Positions 16,610 through 24,603 of a stretch of DNA of 53,201 nt are shown here, piece after piece. The position numbers and the translations under genes are program-made. The stretch's first letter is position 1. Each line of letters opens with the position of its first letter. The notes beneath the pieces were generated by a model, which saw only the letters and a program-made list of their open reading frames with translations, was not told the DNA's origin and ran no database searches. This DNA comes from Verrucomicrobiota bacterium (GTDB lineage: Bacteria > Verrucomicrobiota > Kiritimatiellia > SS1-B-03-39 > UBA6053), in the NCBI GenBank assembly GCA_020831635.1, contig JAFIGC010000025.1, positions 1 through 53,201 on the forward strand, read 5' to 3'.

Positions 16610-17627
16610 GCGACGTCTCGGAACGAGGCGGGGCCTCCAAATTCATTGCCAACTTTTCCGCTACCGCCGCCACCACATCCGGGATCGGAATTTGGGAAAT
16701 GAAAGCATTTCCGGGGCGTTTGTAAGATCGGTGGTCGGGGTATCCGCCGGGTCCGGGCGGTGGGCGCAAAATGGTATGCCCCTCCCCCCACGGACCGGTT
16801 TTGGCAGGGTCCGTGGGACCGAACAGGGCCACCAAGGGCGTGCCAACGGCAGCGGCGAAATGCATCGGTCCCGAATCATTGCACAGGAGACAGTCCACTT
16901 CCCGCAGTTGCGAACCGAGTTGAATCAAGGGAGTTTGCCCACACAGGTTCCATGCGCGTTCGCCAATGCCTTTGACCAGCGCCTCCCCGGCGTCATGGTC
17001 ATCGGGTCCGCCCAAAACCACCACATCCACGTCCACTTGCGTCCGAACCCCACGCGCACATTGGATAAAGGACTCCAGGGGCCAATCTTTGCCGGGCCAT
17101 CGGGATTTGGGGGCGATCGCCAGGCGGGGCCGCGTTCCCGGCAAGGGGTCCGCGGGCGGAAAATCCAACGGATACACCGCATTCCCCGGCTCAAGGTCCA
17201 GATGACGCAGACTGTCCAGCAAACGGTCCATGGCGTGGGGCGTGTTGGCCCGGGAAAGCGGGGTTTCATGGGCAAAAAAATGGGAGGCCTCCCGTGGAGA
17301 AGACGGGCAAATCTTCCGCGCCCCTTTGGCAAGCCCCATGCTGAGCCCGCTTTTGAAGAGTCCCTGCAAGTCCAAGACCAGATCATATCGGTGGGCGCGC
17401 AGTTCCCGAAGAAATGCGCGGCAAGCCCCCACCCCGCCCCGGCGTGGATAGGCAATCACCCGGTCAACGTCCCGGTGGCACTTCACCAAATTCACGTATT
17501 CCGGTTGGGTCACCCAATCCACTGGACACTGGAAGTGATTTTTCAATTCGTGGACCACGGGGACCGCATGAAACAAATCTCCCAAGGCGCTGAGTTTGAT
17601 CACCAAAATCCGTTTGCAGTCCGCCAT
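16599..17627 (-). CDS. Glycosyltransferase family 9 (heptosyltransferase-like)
   Basis: A 342-residue protein of the ADP-heptose:LPS heptosyltransferase family (WaaC/WaaF/WaaQ type, GT9). The N-terminus RILVIKLSALGDLFHAVPV carries the GDL acceptor-side loop. The C-terminal nucleotide-sugar region has NDSGPMHFAAAVGTPLVALF followed by GPTDPAKTGPWG. It should act at the inner face of the cytoplasmic membrane, adding a heptose or similar sugar to the lipid A core. ATG 17627 follows the stop of the argF-like gene by eight bases, so the two are likely cotranscribed although functionally unrelated. The exact acceptor position is not resolved. Confidence 0.9.
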   Translation of the reverse strand: MADCKRILVIKLSALGDLFHAVPVVHELKNHFQCPVDWVTQPEYVNLVKCHRDVDRVIAYPRRGGVGACRAFLRELRAHRYDLVLDLQGLFKSGLSMGLAKGARKICPSSPREASHFFAHETPLSRANTPHAMDRLLDSLRHLDLEPGNAVYPLDFPPADPLPGTRPRLAIAPKSRWPGKDWPLESFIQCARGVRTQVDVDVVVLGGPDDHDAGEALVKGIGERAWNLCGQTPLIQLGSQLREVDCLLCNDSGPMHFAAAVGTPLVALFGPTDPAKTGPWGEGHTILRPPPGPGGYPDHRSYKRPGNAFISQIPIPDVVAAVAEKLAMNLEAPPRSETSPIP

Positions 17628-17635
17628 ATGGGCCT

Positions 17636-18574
17636 TTAGGCGCGGGCTTGCTCAAGCAAGCGTAGCATGATGGCGTTTTGCGCGTGCATGCGGTTGCCCG
17701 CCTGATCGAAGACCACCGACTGGGGGCCGTCGATGACTTCCGCGGTTTGTTCGTAGCCGCGGGCGGCGGGCAGACAATTCATGAAAATGGCGTCCGGCGC
17801 CGCGTCCGCCATGCGTTCCGCCGTAATCTGATAAGGCATGAATTTGGCCACCCGGCGCTCCAGTTCGGAGGGGTCGATGTGGTAGCTCATCCAACTGTCG
17901 GTGTAGAGCACATCCGCGCCGCGGGCGGCTTCGCGGGGATCGTGGGTCACCTGGACTTCCGATCCGTGCGCTTCGGCCAGTTTGCGGGCGTTGGCGAGCA
18001 CGTCGGGCAACGGTTCGTAGTCTTCTCCGCGCGGACAGCCCACGCGGATGTTCATGCCCATCATGGCGCAGCCCTGCAAGAGAGAGTGGGTCACATTGTT
18101 AAAGCCGTCCCCCAGAAAACAAAGCGTTTGCCCTTTGATGGCGCCCCGATGCTCCTGAATGGTCAGCAAATCCGCCATGATCTGGCAGGGATGGCTGAAA
18201 TCGGTCAGGCCATTGATAACCGGCACGCCGGCGTGGGCGATCATTTCCTCAAGGTCGGCGTGTTTGAACAGGCGGGCAACGATCAAATCCGCATAGCGGC
18301 TGACCACTTTGATGGTGTCGGGCAGGCTTTCCTTGCCCGCGCCCAGCGGACTGGTGTTCACGTCATAATTGATGGCGTGACCCCCCAGCCGGACAATGCC
18401 GGTTTCAAAGCTCACCCGGGTGCGCAGACTGGGTTTTTCAAAGATCATGAACAAAACCTTGCGGGCGGCCGCGTCAGCAAAACGGGTCGGGTCGGCTTTG
18501 CAGGCCGCCGCCCGCGCCAACACGCTTTTGAGGATGTCTTCGTTCCAATCGGTGAGTGAGGAAAGGTGTTCCAT
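17636..18574 (-). CDS. argF: Ornithine carbamoyltransferase-like protein
   Basis: A 312-residue aspartate/ornithine carbamoyltransferase family protein, by family expected to convert carbamoyl phosphate and ornithine to citrulline in arginine synthesis. The carbamoyl-phosphate loop reads SLRTR (49-53), and HPCQ is at 128-131. Two canonical OTC elements are altered: the HCLP motif is NCLP (266-269), and the DxWxSMG loop reads DSWMSYH (226-232), without SMG. Identity as OTC is the best call, but a related substrate cannot be excluded. Start ATG 18574 fits the family N-terminus (MEHLSSLTDWN); the longer frame upstream is not conserved-looking. No other arg gene is in the window. Confidence 0.85.
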   Translation of the reverse strand: MEHLSSLTDWNEDILKSVLARAAACKADPTRFADAAARKVLFMIFEKPSLRTRVSFETGIVRLGGHAINYDVNTSPLGAGKESLPDTIKVVSRYADLIVARLFKHADLEEMIAHAGVPVINGLTDFSHPCQIMADLLTIQEHRGAIKGQTLCFLGDGFNNVTHSLLQGCAMMGMNIRVGCPRGEDYEPLPDVLANARKLAEAHGSEVQVTHDPREAARGADVLYTDSWMSYHIDPSELERRVAKFMPYQITAERMADAAPDAIFMNCLPAARGYEQTAEVIDGPQSVVFDQAGNRMHAQNAIMLRLLEQARA

Positions 18575-18704
18575 GTCTATCGTCCGTTCTGAGGTCCATG
18601 TTTCGGGGGAAAAGGTCACTATAAACAAAGGATGGGCGCTGAAAAGAAGAAATCGACAAAACATATCGGTTGACCGTTTCCCCGGTAAACAGTAGGTAGG
18701 GGGT

Positions 18705-19352
18705 ATGATGAAATCAATCCTTCGTTTCTTTCTTGTTTCTTTCGCCTCTTTTGCCCTTCTTGCACCGGCCACCACCGTGGTCGTGGACATGAACCGGGTC
18801 TTTCAGGAATACATCCGCACACAGGAGGCGGACCAACAAATGCAGGCCTCCATCCAGAATTACCGCCAGGGACAGGAGGAACTCCAACAACGGTTTCAAG
18901 TCCGTCAGCAGGAATTCAATGAGATGCGGCAACGCACCGCCGATCAGGAACTCGACAACGCCGAGCGCCAAGCCCTGGCCGAAGAGGCCGCGGAAATGTT
19001 GAATCAATTGCGAGCCCTCGAACAGGAATTGCGTCAAGAGGATGCCAACCGCCAACGGCAGATCGAGGAACAGGGTCGCAGAATGCGGAACCGCATTGTG
19101 GACGAAATCAAAGCGAAAATCACGGAACTGGCGACGAGCCGCAACTGGACCTTGGTGTTGGACAGCTCGGCGGCCTCCACCAACGGACTTCCGGTTGTCC
19201 TGCATGCCATGCCCTCCGCGGACGTGACCGGGGAAGTGATTCAAGCCCTCAACCAACCCATTCTCCAAGGACGGGCCCCCGCCCAAGCCCCTGAACCCGA
19301 TGCGACGGATGCCCAAACGACCGAACCCCAAACGACTGAAGCGGGGGAATAA
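18705..19352 (+). CDS. skp: OmpH/Skp-family periplasmic chaperone
   Basis: A 215-residue secreted protein. It has an N-terminal signal peptide (about residues 1-22, SILRFFLVSFASFALLAPA), then VVVDMNRVFQEY, the usual OmpH start. A long Gln/Glu/Arg-rich coiled coil (about 45-150) and the closing strand region WTLVLDSSAA follow. The tail is rich in Pro, Ala, Thr and Glu. Skp proteins hold unfolded outer-membrane proteins in the periplasm. A purine-rich ribosome site (AGGTAGGGGG) precedes the double ATG. lpxD starts one base after its stop, which is the classical envelope-biogenesis pairing. Confidence 0.92.
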   Translation: MMKSILRFFLVSFASFALLAPATTVVVDMNRVFQEYIRTQEADQQMQASIQNYRQGQEELQQRFQVRQQEFNEMRQRTADQELDNAERQALAEEAAEMLNQLRALEQELRQEDANRQRQIEEQGRRMRNRIVDEIKAKITELATSRNWTLVLDSSAASTNGLPVVLHAMPSADVTGEVIQALNQPILQGRAPAQAPEPDATDAQTTEPQTTEAGE

Positions 19353-19353
19353 G

Positions 19354-20436
19354 ATGCCGACCGCCGCACAACTCGCCCGGGAATTGGATGGCCGCCTCGA
19401 AGGAGATGACAACACGGAAATCACTTCCGTGGCCGGATTGCGCGAAGCGGGTCCGAACGATCTCTCCTTTCTCAACAATCCCAAATACAGCGGGTTGCTG
19501 ACCAAAACCGCCGCAGGCGCGGTGTTGGTGTCCGAAGATTGGCAGGGCGAAGCCCCCAACACCACCTTGATCCGGGTGCAAAACCCGGACGCGACTTTTG
19601 CCAAGGCGACGATGAAATTCCGCCCTCCGCCCGTGACTTACGCCCCCGGCATTCATCCCACCGCCATCATTCACGCCGAGGCCCTGCTGGGTCCCAACGC
19701 CCACATCGGCGCCCATGTGGTCATTGGCAAAGGCGCGGAAATCGGCGAAAACGCCGTGATCCTGCCCGGAGTGTTCATTGGCGAGGACGTGACCATCGGC
19801 AATGACGTGCTCCTCCACGCCGGGGCGGTGTTGCGCGAGCACGTGATTTTGGGGGATCGGGTCATTGTTCACAACCATACCGTCATCGGCAGCGATGGCT
19901 TTGGATATTCCGTGGACGACAAAGGCGTGCGTACCAAAGTGCCGCAGGTGGGCACCGTCCGCATTGGGGACGACGTGGAGTTGGGCGCCCATGTGTGCGT
20001 GGATCGGGCCCGTTTCGGGGAAACCCGCATCGGCAACGGCGTGAAAATCGACAACCTCGTGCAGATCGCCCACAACGTGGTCATCGGCGACCATGCGGTG
20101 CTCGTGTCCCAGGTGGGCATCAGCGGCAGCACCGTGGTGGGCCCCCACGCAATTTTAGCCGGTCAGGTGGGCGTGGCCGGACATCTCACCATCGGCGAAC
20201 ACGCCGTGGTCGGCGCCCAGGGCGGGGTGACCAAGGATGTCGCCCCCAAAACCTATGTTTGGGGCACTCCGGCAACGCCGTTCGAAAAATACAGCAAATC
20301 CCTGGCACAAGTCAACCGATTGCCCAAATTGCAGAAAAAAGTCACGGAATTGGAAGCCCAGCTCAAAGCGCTGGAAACCCGGTTGGAATCCAAATTGAAA
20401 GACGGGCTTGGCCCCCCGCCGGATTCTATCGAGTGA
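19354..20436 (+). CDS. lpxD: UDP-3-O-acylglucosamine N-acyltransferase
   Basis: A 360-residue LpxD, which adds the N-linked 3-hydroxyacyl chain in lipid A synthesis. The N-terminal uridine-binding domain (AGLREAGPNDLSFLNNPKY, about 28-46) leads into a left-handed beta-helix of hexapeptide repeats (about 90-280). The catalytic His is H240 in QIAHNVVIG, matching E. coli H239. A C-terminal coiled helix (about 315-355) is present. Start 19354 was chosen because it lies one base after the skp stop and gives the family N-terminus; the longer frame runs inside skp. This confirms an outer membrane with lipid A. Confidence 0.97.
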   Translation: MPTAAQLARELDGRLEGDDNTEITSVAGLREAGPNDLSFLNNPKYSGLLTKTAAGAVLVSEDWQGEAPNTTLIRVQNPDATFAKATMKFRPPPVTYAPGIHPTAIIHAEALLGPNAHIGAHVVIGKGAEIGENAVILPGVFIGEDVTIGNDVLLHAGAVLREHVILGDRVIVHNHTVIGSDGFGYSVDDKGVRTKVPQVGTVRIGDDVELGAHVCVDRARFGETRIGNGVKIDNLVQIAHNVVIGDHAVLVSQVGISGSTVVGPHAILAGQVGVAGHLTIGEHAVVGAQGGVTKDVAPKTYVWGTPATPFEKYSKSLAQVNRLPKLQKKVTELEAQLKALETRLESKLKDGLGPPPDSIE

Positions 20437-20496
20437 AGGAATGAAAAATCAAAGTTTATCCTGTAAGAATATGATCAGTTCCACGCCTTACCTAGT

Positions 20497-21306
20497 ATGA
20501 AAGACAGCTACGAAATTTTGGCATGGCTTTTGGCCGGCGAAACCCACCCCCACCTGAAGGAAAAACAAGCGTATCTTCAGGCGGAGGAGGTTTTGCACAA
20601 TTCCCCCGAAATTCGGAAGCGTTTTGAAGAAGCCAAGGCCTTCACGGAACGTCATCCCGAGCTGGTCGGGTTCGAACGGATGCCCGTGGACGTACGGCAA
20701 CGGCTCGCGGAAAAGATCAATGAAGTCGGAAGCACCTCGAACAAGATCATCCCCATGTCGCCGCCGAATCCGCTGAGCTATCGAAAGCAATTCGCGTGGG
20801 CTGCGGTTTTGGCCTTGTTTTTGGCAGGGATCTCCATGATCACCTCCTTGGTTTTGGATCGTCAACCTCACCAGACCGCCCCTCGTTTGGGTCGTGAAGT
20901 CGAATCCCATCTGCCCGAATTCCGTACATTTGTCAGCAATACCGCCAGGGAAGAGCTTCATTTGACTCACCGAAATCAAAATCCCTTGGAATTGGTGCAG
21001 TGGCTGGCCGAACATAATCCCGAAGTTTCCAGTCCACACCTACCCGCCGCGCTGAATCTTGGCCAGTTGAACGGTTGCTCGGTCATCGAAAGCCCTCGGG
21101 GCAAGGTATCCTTGGTTTTCGTTCAAGTGGATGGGCAACCCATGCACTTGTTCGTGGCCTGCTCCAGGGCACTTCGTTGCAAGCCCGCCAAACCCCGTCA
21201 TGTCCAGTTGGAAGGTCGCAGGGCCATTGAATGGGTGGACGATTCCAACGCCTATTTGCTGCTTGCCGAAGACCCCGACGTGGAAATGCCGGAAATCTTG
21301 TTATAA
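20497..21306 (+). CDS. Single-pass membrane protein, anti-sigma-like
   Basis: A 269-residue protein not recognised with certainty. A cytoplasmic-type N-terminus of about 90 residues (acidic, helical, with SYEILAWLLAGE) is followed by one membrane segment (about 102-122, FAWAAVLALFLAGISMITSL). A periplasmic C-terminal domain follows, with VIESPRGKVSLVFVQVDGQP and a C-terminal acidic strand. This layout resembles transmembrane anti-sigma factors, but no zinc-binding HxxxCxxC motif is seen and no sigma factor gene adjoins it. It stands 60 bases after lpxD and could be an orphan regulator of an envelope stress sigma factor. Confidence 0.75.
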   Translation: MKDSYEILAWLLAGETHPHLKEKQAYLQAEEVLHNSPEIRKRFEEAKAFTERHPELVGFERMPVDVRQRLAEKINEVGSTSNKIIPMSPPNPLSYRKQFAWAAVLALFLAGISMITSLVLDRQPHQTAPRLGREVESHLPEFRTFVSNTAREELHLTHRNQNPLELVQWLAEHNPEVSSPHLPAALNLGQLNGCSVIESPRGKVSLVFVQVDGQPMHLFVACSRALRCKPAKPRHVQLEGRRAIEWVDDSNAYLLLAEDPDVEMPEILL

Positions 21307-21324
21307 TCCACCGCCTTTACGCTT

Positions 21325-21681
21325 TCACTTCCGTCGCGTCACTTCCACGGCCACGCTGCGCGCAAATCGCAACGCACCCGGTTTGTCAATGGTCACCGTG
21401 ACCTGCTTCACGCCTTTGGGCTTCAAACAGATTTCCGCACAACGCTCGGCCATGGTTTCGATGAGGTTGTAGTCACTGTTCTCCACATGCTTGATGAGCT
21501 TTTTGGTGATGGTCTTGTAATCCACCGCATCTTGGATGTCGTCCGACGCGGCGGCGGTGGCATGGGACTCCACTTCCATGATCACGTTGATGAGCACATC
21601 TTGCAAGTTGACCCTTTCCTCCGGGTAAATGCCGATAATGCAACGCAGAGCCAAATCTCGAATGTAAATACGGTCGGTCAT
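21325..21681 (-). CDS. folB: Dihydroneopterin aldolase family protein
   Basis: A 118-residue FolB/FolX-type tunnel-fold protein. The family N-terminus (DRIYIRDLALRCIIGIYPEE) is followed by VDYKTITKKLIKHVENSDYNLIETMAE and by VTVTIDKPGALRFARSVAV. FolB cleaves dihydroneopterin in folate synthesis; FolX epimerises the triphosphate. ATG 21681 overlaps the stop of the upstream SDR as ATGA (21678-21681), showing translational coupling. The partner reductase favours a tetrahydropterin or dihydromonapterin-like pathway, so folX-type activity is possible. Confidence 0.9.
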   Translation of the reverse strand: MTDRIYIRDLALRCIIGIYPEERVNLQDVLINVIMEVESHATAAASDDIQDAVDYKTITKKLIKHVENSDYNLIETMAERCAEICLKPKGVKQVTVTIDKPGALRFARSVAVEVTRRK

Positions 21682-22427
21682 ACGCCATTCCCCAATAAAT
21701 GTTGTCCGCCGTCGACAAAAATGATTTGCCCGGTCACGGCGGGTGCTGTGAGCAAGTAAAGCACGGCATCGGCAATGTCCGCCGGCGTGCATCGGTGATT
21801 CAGTGGCGCGCGTCCACCGTGTTTCTGCAAATAGTCCCGCTCGTGTTCCCTGCCGGGGGGGGGCAAAATCGCCCCCGGGGCCACCCCATTGACCCGCAGG
21901 CGCGGCCCAAACTCGATGGCGGCCAGACGGGTGGCTTCCGCCAGCGCGATTTTCGACAAGTGATACGGCGCCGCACCCGCGTCATGGGCGGCAATCCGCC
22001 GGTCCAGCAGGTTGATGATCACCCCCTCCAGATTCTGCGAAGCCATGCCGCGCATCAATGCCAGCGGACCGAATAAATTGGGACCGAATTCCTGAATGAA
22101 GGCCTGGCGGTCACTGTCCGCCAAGGACGTGCGATTGAACACCGCCGCGTTATTCACCAAACCGTACAGGGGACCGTGGTCAAAAGCCTGTTCCAACACC
22201 GATTCACACCCGGATTCCGTGGACAAATCGCCGGACACGGTGTCCGCGCGACCACCGGATGTCCGCAAAATTTCCGCCAGTTCCTCGGCCTCGTCGCTGT
22301 GACTCCGGTAATGAATCACCACGTCCGCGCCCTCTTTCGAGAGCCGGGTGGCAATTTCACGGCCAATGCGCACCGCGCCGCCAGTGACCAAAATTCGTTT
22401 GTTGGTGAGATTCATGTGTTCATTCAT
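21678..22427 (-). CDS. Short-chain dehydrogenase, pteridine-reductase-like
   Basis: A 249-residue SDR. The Rossmann motif TGGAVRIGREIA (about 15-26), NNAAVF near 93, the catalytic YHLSK near 159 and RVNGVAPGAILPP near 184 are all present. Before the catalytic Tyr the segment reads NLLDRR, as in PTR1 and FolM pteridine reductases, which lack the usual Ser. Together with the overlapping folB this supports reduction of a pterin (dihydromonapterin or dihydrobiopterin type). The start could be ATG 22427 or 22415; neither has a strong ribosome site. Confidence 0.88.
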   Translation of the reverse strand: MNEHMNLTNKRILVTGGAVRIGREIATRLSKEGADVVIHYRSHSDEAEELAEILRTSGGRADTVSGDLSTESGCESVLEQAFDHGPLYGLVNNAAVFNRTSLADSDRQAFIQEFGPNLFGPLALMRGMASQNLEGVIINLLDRRIAAHDAGAAPYHLSKIALAEATRLAAIEFGPRLRVNGVAPGAILPPPGREHERDYLQKHGGRAPLNHRCTPADIADAVLYLLTAPAVTGQIIFVDGGQHLLGNGV

Positions 22428-22530
22428 AGGTCGTTCACAACAAGGATCAACCGAGAAATGAAATCCTTACGGGAAAATTTGCATCCCCACACGAACCCGC
22501 ATCCCAACGGGATGCCACTCCTTCCCGTTT

Positions 22531-22595
22531 CCGTCTGACCCGTCCGACCCGTCGGAAAAACCACCTCCCTCCGACGAGTCCCACGAGTCAGACGA
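22531..22595. repeat. Hexamer-periodic palindrome
   Basis: The left arm (22531-22556) is built of units like CCGTCTGAC and CCGTCCGAC. The right arm (22570-22595) is built of CGAGTC units. The arms pair over 26 positions with few mismatches, some of them G-T, around a 13-base A/C-rich loop. The layout resembles the element at 43841-43935 with different sequence. Confidence 0.6.
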
Positions 22596-22668
22596 GTCCG
22601 ACTCGAAGCCCCGAGTGCCCAAAATATCGCATTTCCCCCAACCGTGTTTGTGACCGCCGGGAAGGATC

Positions 22669-22766
22669 GGGGACCGGAGCCCCAATCGCCGTATCGGCGG
22701 GGCGAGGGGGCGAATTCGGGGGGGGACCGGAGCGCCAATCGCCGCATTGGCGGGGCGAAGGGGGCG
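22669..22766. repeat. GC-rich tandem repeat, two units
   Basis: Two units (22669-22712 and 22722-22766) share GGGGACCGGAG, CCAATCGCCG, GGCGGGGCGA and GGGGGCG. Unit 1 folds as CGCCG-TAT-CGGCG (22687-22699). Unit 2 folds as CGCCAAT with ATTGGCG (22733-22739 and 22746-22752). The folding potential is kept although the paired bases change. Confidence 0.65.
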
Positions 22767-22789
22767 TTTACCGCCTTTCTCATATTGTC

Positions 22790-22814
22790 GCCTTTCTCAA
22801 TTTGAAAGGCTTTT
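22790..22814 (+). terminator. Small hairpin with T-run
   Basis: GCCTTTC (22790-22796) pairs with GAAAGGC (22804-22810) around a seven-base loop and is followed by TTTT on the plus strand. It lies just beyond the 3' end of the minus-strand LEPR gene. The T-run faces the plus direction, so a role for the minus operon is uncertain. Confidence 0.35.
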
Positions 22815-22823
22815 CGGATGGGG

Positions 22824-23993
22824 TCAAACCGGGCTTGGGGGAACCCCCATTGCCCCGTCCGCGCCTAAAGGCACGAACATGAAACCGGATAAATCCGGGA
22901 CTCTGAAAACATCCCGTTCAGTCATGAGCACGTGATCAAGGACGTAATCAAGATGCAACTGAACAAGCGGAAATGGGTCAAATTGCCTGTGAACTTGAGA
23001 AAAGTGGAATGGGGTCGTCGCGGATTGTGAGCGCATGGCATCCGGTTGCAGGAAGGATTGCAAAAGTGCGGGCGAATATTTGGAGAATTCCGGAATCCGC
23101 ACATTTTCTCCCGATATGCTCTGGAAAAGTCCCGTGAATGAGGCGGGAAATTCAGGTGGGTTCCACCTTTCAGGGGAGGTGAAAACCACTGGGTTTGTAA
23201 TTTTGAGACTGGATGGAGCCGGAGATGTATTTTGGGAAAGGGAATTTGCAGCAGGCACATTCGTGGTTTCTTGGGTCTCCAAGGTACCGTCTTCACCCGA
23301 AACCGATGGCACATCCGACAGTCTGATGACAGAGAAACTTTCAGTCATAACGAGCAAATCAAATTCCGGGGGGCGAAACAGAAGCTCAAGGGGAATTTGA
23401 TTCATACGTGTGGAACTACAGGCGAAGTTGGACGCTATATCCTCTTCCGTTTGGCAGATACAGGGTGGTTGCCCGGGATCAACAGGTGACGGCTCAATTG
23501 GCAGAGGGAGGAAGCTCGAATACTCATCCAAATTAATGACCCCATCAACTACAATTAGATCCAAGCCAAAATATCCAAACTGCAAACGAGTATCAAGGGA
23601 AAGAGACGAATCGAGAGAATCGACATCCATATCGTAAAGGTGGGAAAATTCCGACGGGGTAAGCCCCACTGAATCCATCAATTGCTGAAATTCCTTCCAT
23701 TGAGCTTCGGATGGTGCGTCGAGGGATTGCGTGGAACTTTCCATCCCTTCATCGGAAGGTTCGGAAGGCTCTTCGCCTTCTTCGGCTGTTTTCTGGGTTT
23801 CAGGATCCGCGGCCACCGTATTGTCCGAATCTTCTTCCGTGGGCACCTGATCATAATTGGGAACAGGAACGACTTCCGCTTGTAGGGACGTGATTTCAAC
23901 ACCTTCCACGCCAGTGGCATCCCACATAATTCGCGGTTCCAACGCTTCCAACTGAAAAACGCCTCTTGCCATGGCTGTTGCGTGTTTTTTCAT
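22824..23993 (-). CDS. LEPR-motif secreted protein
   Basis: A 389-residue acidic protein that begins with QLEALEPRIMWDATG (residues 14-28). This matches the LEPR-x-L-x-D N-terminal motif found on large exported or surface proteins of planctomycetes, verrucomicrobia and proteobacteria. No classical signal peptide is seen. The rest is rich in Pro, Ser and Glu, with a cluster PPCICQTEED and no recognised enzyme domain. It is much shorter than typical LEPR proteins. Start ATG 23993 puts the motif at the usual place; ATG 23972 is an alternative. It is the last gene of the Rhs operon, 32 bases after the Rhs fragment, and may be a surface partner or a stub. Confidence 0.65.
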   Translation of the reverse strand: MKKHATAMARGVFQLEALEPRIMWDATGVEGVEITSLQAEVVPVPNYDQVPTEEDSDNTVAADPETQKTAEEGEEPSEPSDEGMESSTQSLDAPSEAQWKEFQQLMDSVGLTPSEFSHLYDMDVDSLDSSLSLDTRLQFGYFGLDLIVVDGVINLDEYSSFLPLPIEPSPVDPGQPPCICQTEEDIASNFACSSTRMNQIPLELLFRPPEFDLLVMTESFSVIRLSDVPSVSGEDGTLETQETTNVPAANSLSQNTSPAPSSLKITNPVVFTSPERWNPPEFPASFTGLFQSISGENVRIPEFSKYSPALLQSFLQPDAMRSQSATTPFHFSQVHRQFDPFPLVQLHLDYVLDHVLMTERDVFRVPDLSGFMFVPLGADGAMGVPPSPV

Positions 23994-24025
23994 ATTAAAT
24001 GTTTTAAGATCTGATCGGGAATAAA

Positions 24026-24592
24026 TCAAGCATGAATTCGAGTTACCTTGTAGACGTAGGCATTGCCATTTTCCAGTGTCCACGTACTTCCATCCCAAAT
24101 TTCGGTTTCCATGCGAGTCATGCGGCTTAACGGATCGTAACCATAGGTGTTACGCTTCCCTTCGCTTCCATCCCTGGCCATGACTTCGGCCATGAGCAGG
24201 CGGCCCAGCGCGTCCCAGGCGTAGGTGGTCTTTTTTTCCGCATGCTCGACTTCCACCAAACGCCCGTTGGCATCGAGGCGGTGGATCACTCCGGCGGTGT
24301 TTTGGGGTTCCGCGAATCTGTAGCTCGGGGTGGTGACGTTCTCGCTGATATCTTTGGCCTTGATGATAACGTTTCGGCTTAGAAAGGTGTCAACCAGCGC
24401 CTCGAAGCGCAGGTTTTCGTCCACGGGCACATAGGCATCGTTGACTTTCACGTGCGAGGGTTTGTCGACGGTGCCGATGATGCGTCTTACCCCGAGCGCG
24501 GTTTGGGCCTGGAGCTGGTTGGCAGTGTCCGCCAACGCACAAATCAGACAAAACCAGAAAAATGCCACTCTAAATTCTGGGAAAATGAACAT
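24026..24592 (-). CDS. Truncated Rhs-core fragment with its own signal peptide
   Basis: A 188-residue open frame that starts with a hydrophobic leader (MFIFPEFRVAFFWFCLICAL) fused to the middle of the Rhs core (ADTANQLQAQTALGVRR, GTVDKPSHVKVND, YRFAEPQNTAG, NTYGYDPLSRM). It stops after GNAYVY followed by seven unrelated residues. The next core segment, the hyper-conserved DPLGL region and any toxin are missing. DNA from 24050 to about 24300 is nearly identical to 25890-26130 in the second Rhs gene. It is best seen as a decayed third toxin module that has lost its C-terminus, although the leader and start remain intact. Confidence 0.75.
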   Translation of the reverse strand: MFIFPEFRVAFFWFCLICALADTANQLQAQTALGVRRIIGTVDKPSHVKVNDAYVPVDENLRFEALVDTFLSRNVIIKAKDISENVTTPSYRFAEPQNTAGVIHRLDANGRLVEVEHAEKKTTYAWDALGRLLMAEVMARDGSEGKRNTYGYDPLSRMTRMETEIWDGSTWTLENGNAYVYKVTRIHA

Positions 24593-24603
24593 TATATTTT
24601 TCT

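Larger units (their letters stand above)
22428..22823. other. Repeat-rich intergenic region
   Basis: No gene is seen. It lies between the SDR gene, whose start is at 22427, and the end of the LEPR-motif gene. It contains a hexamer-periodic palindrome (22531-22595), a GC-rich tandem repeat (22669-22766), two direct copies of CGCCTTTCTCA and a small hairpin (22790-22810). Confidence 0.7.
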
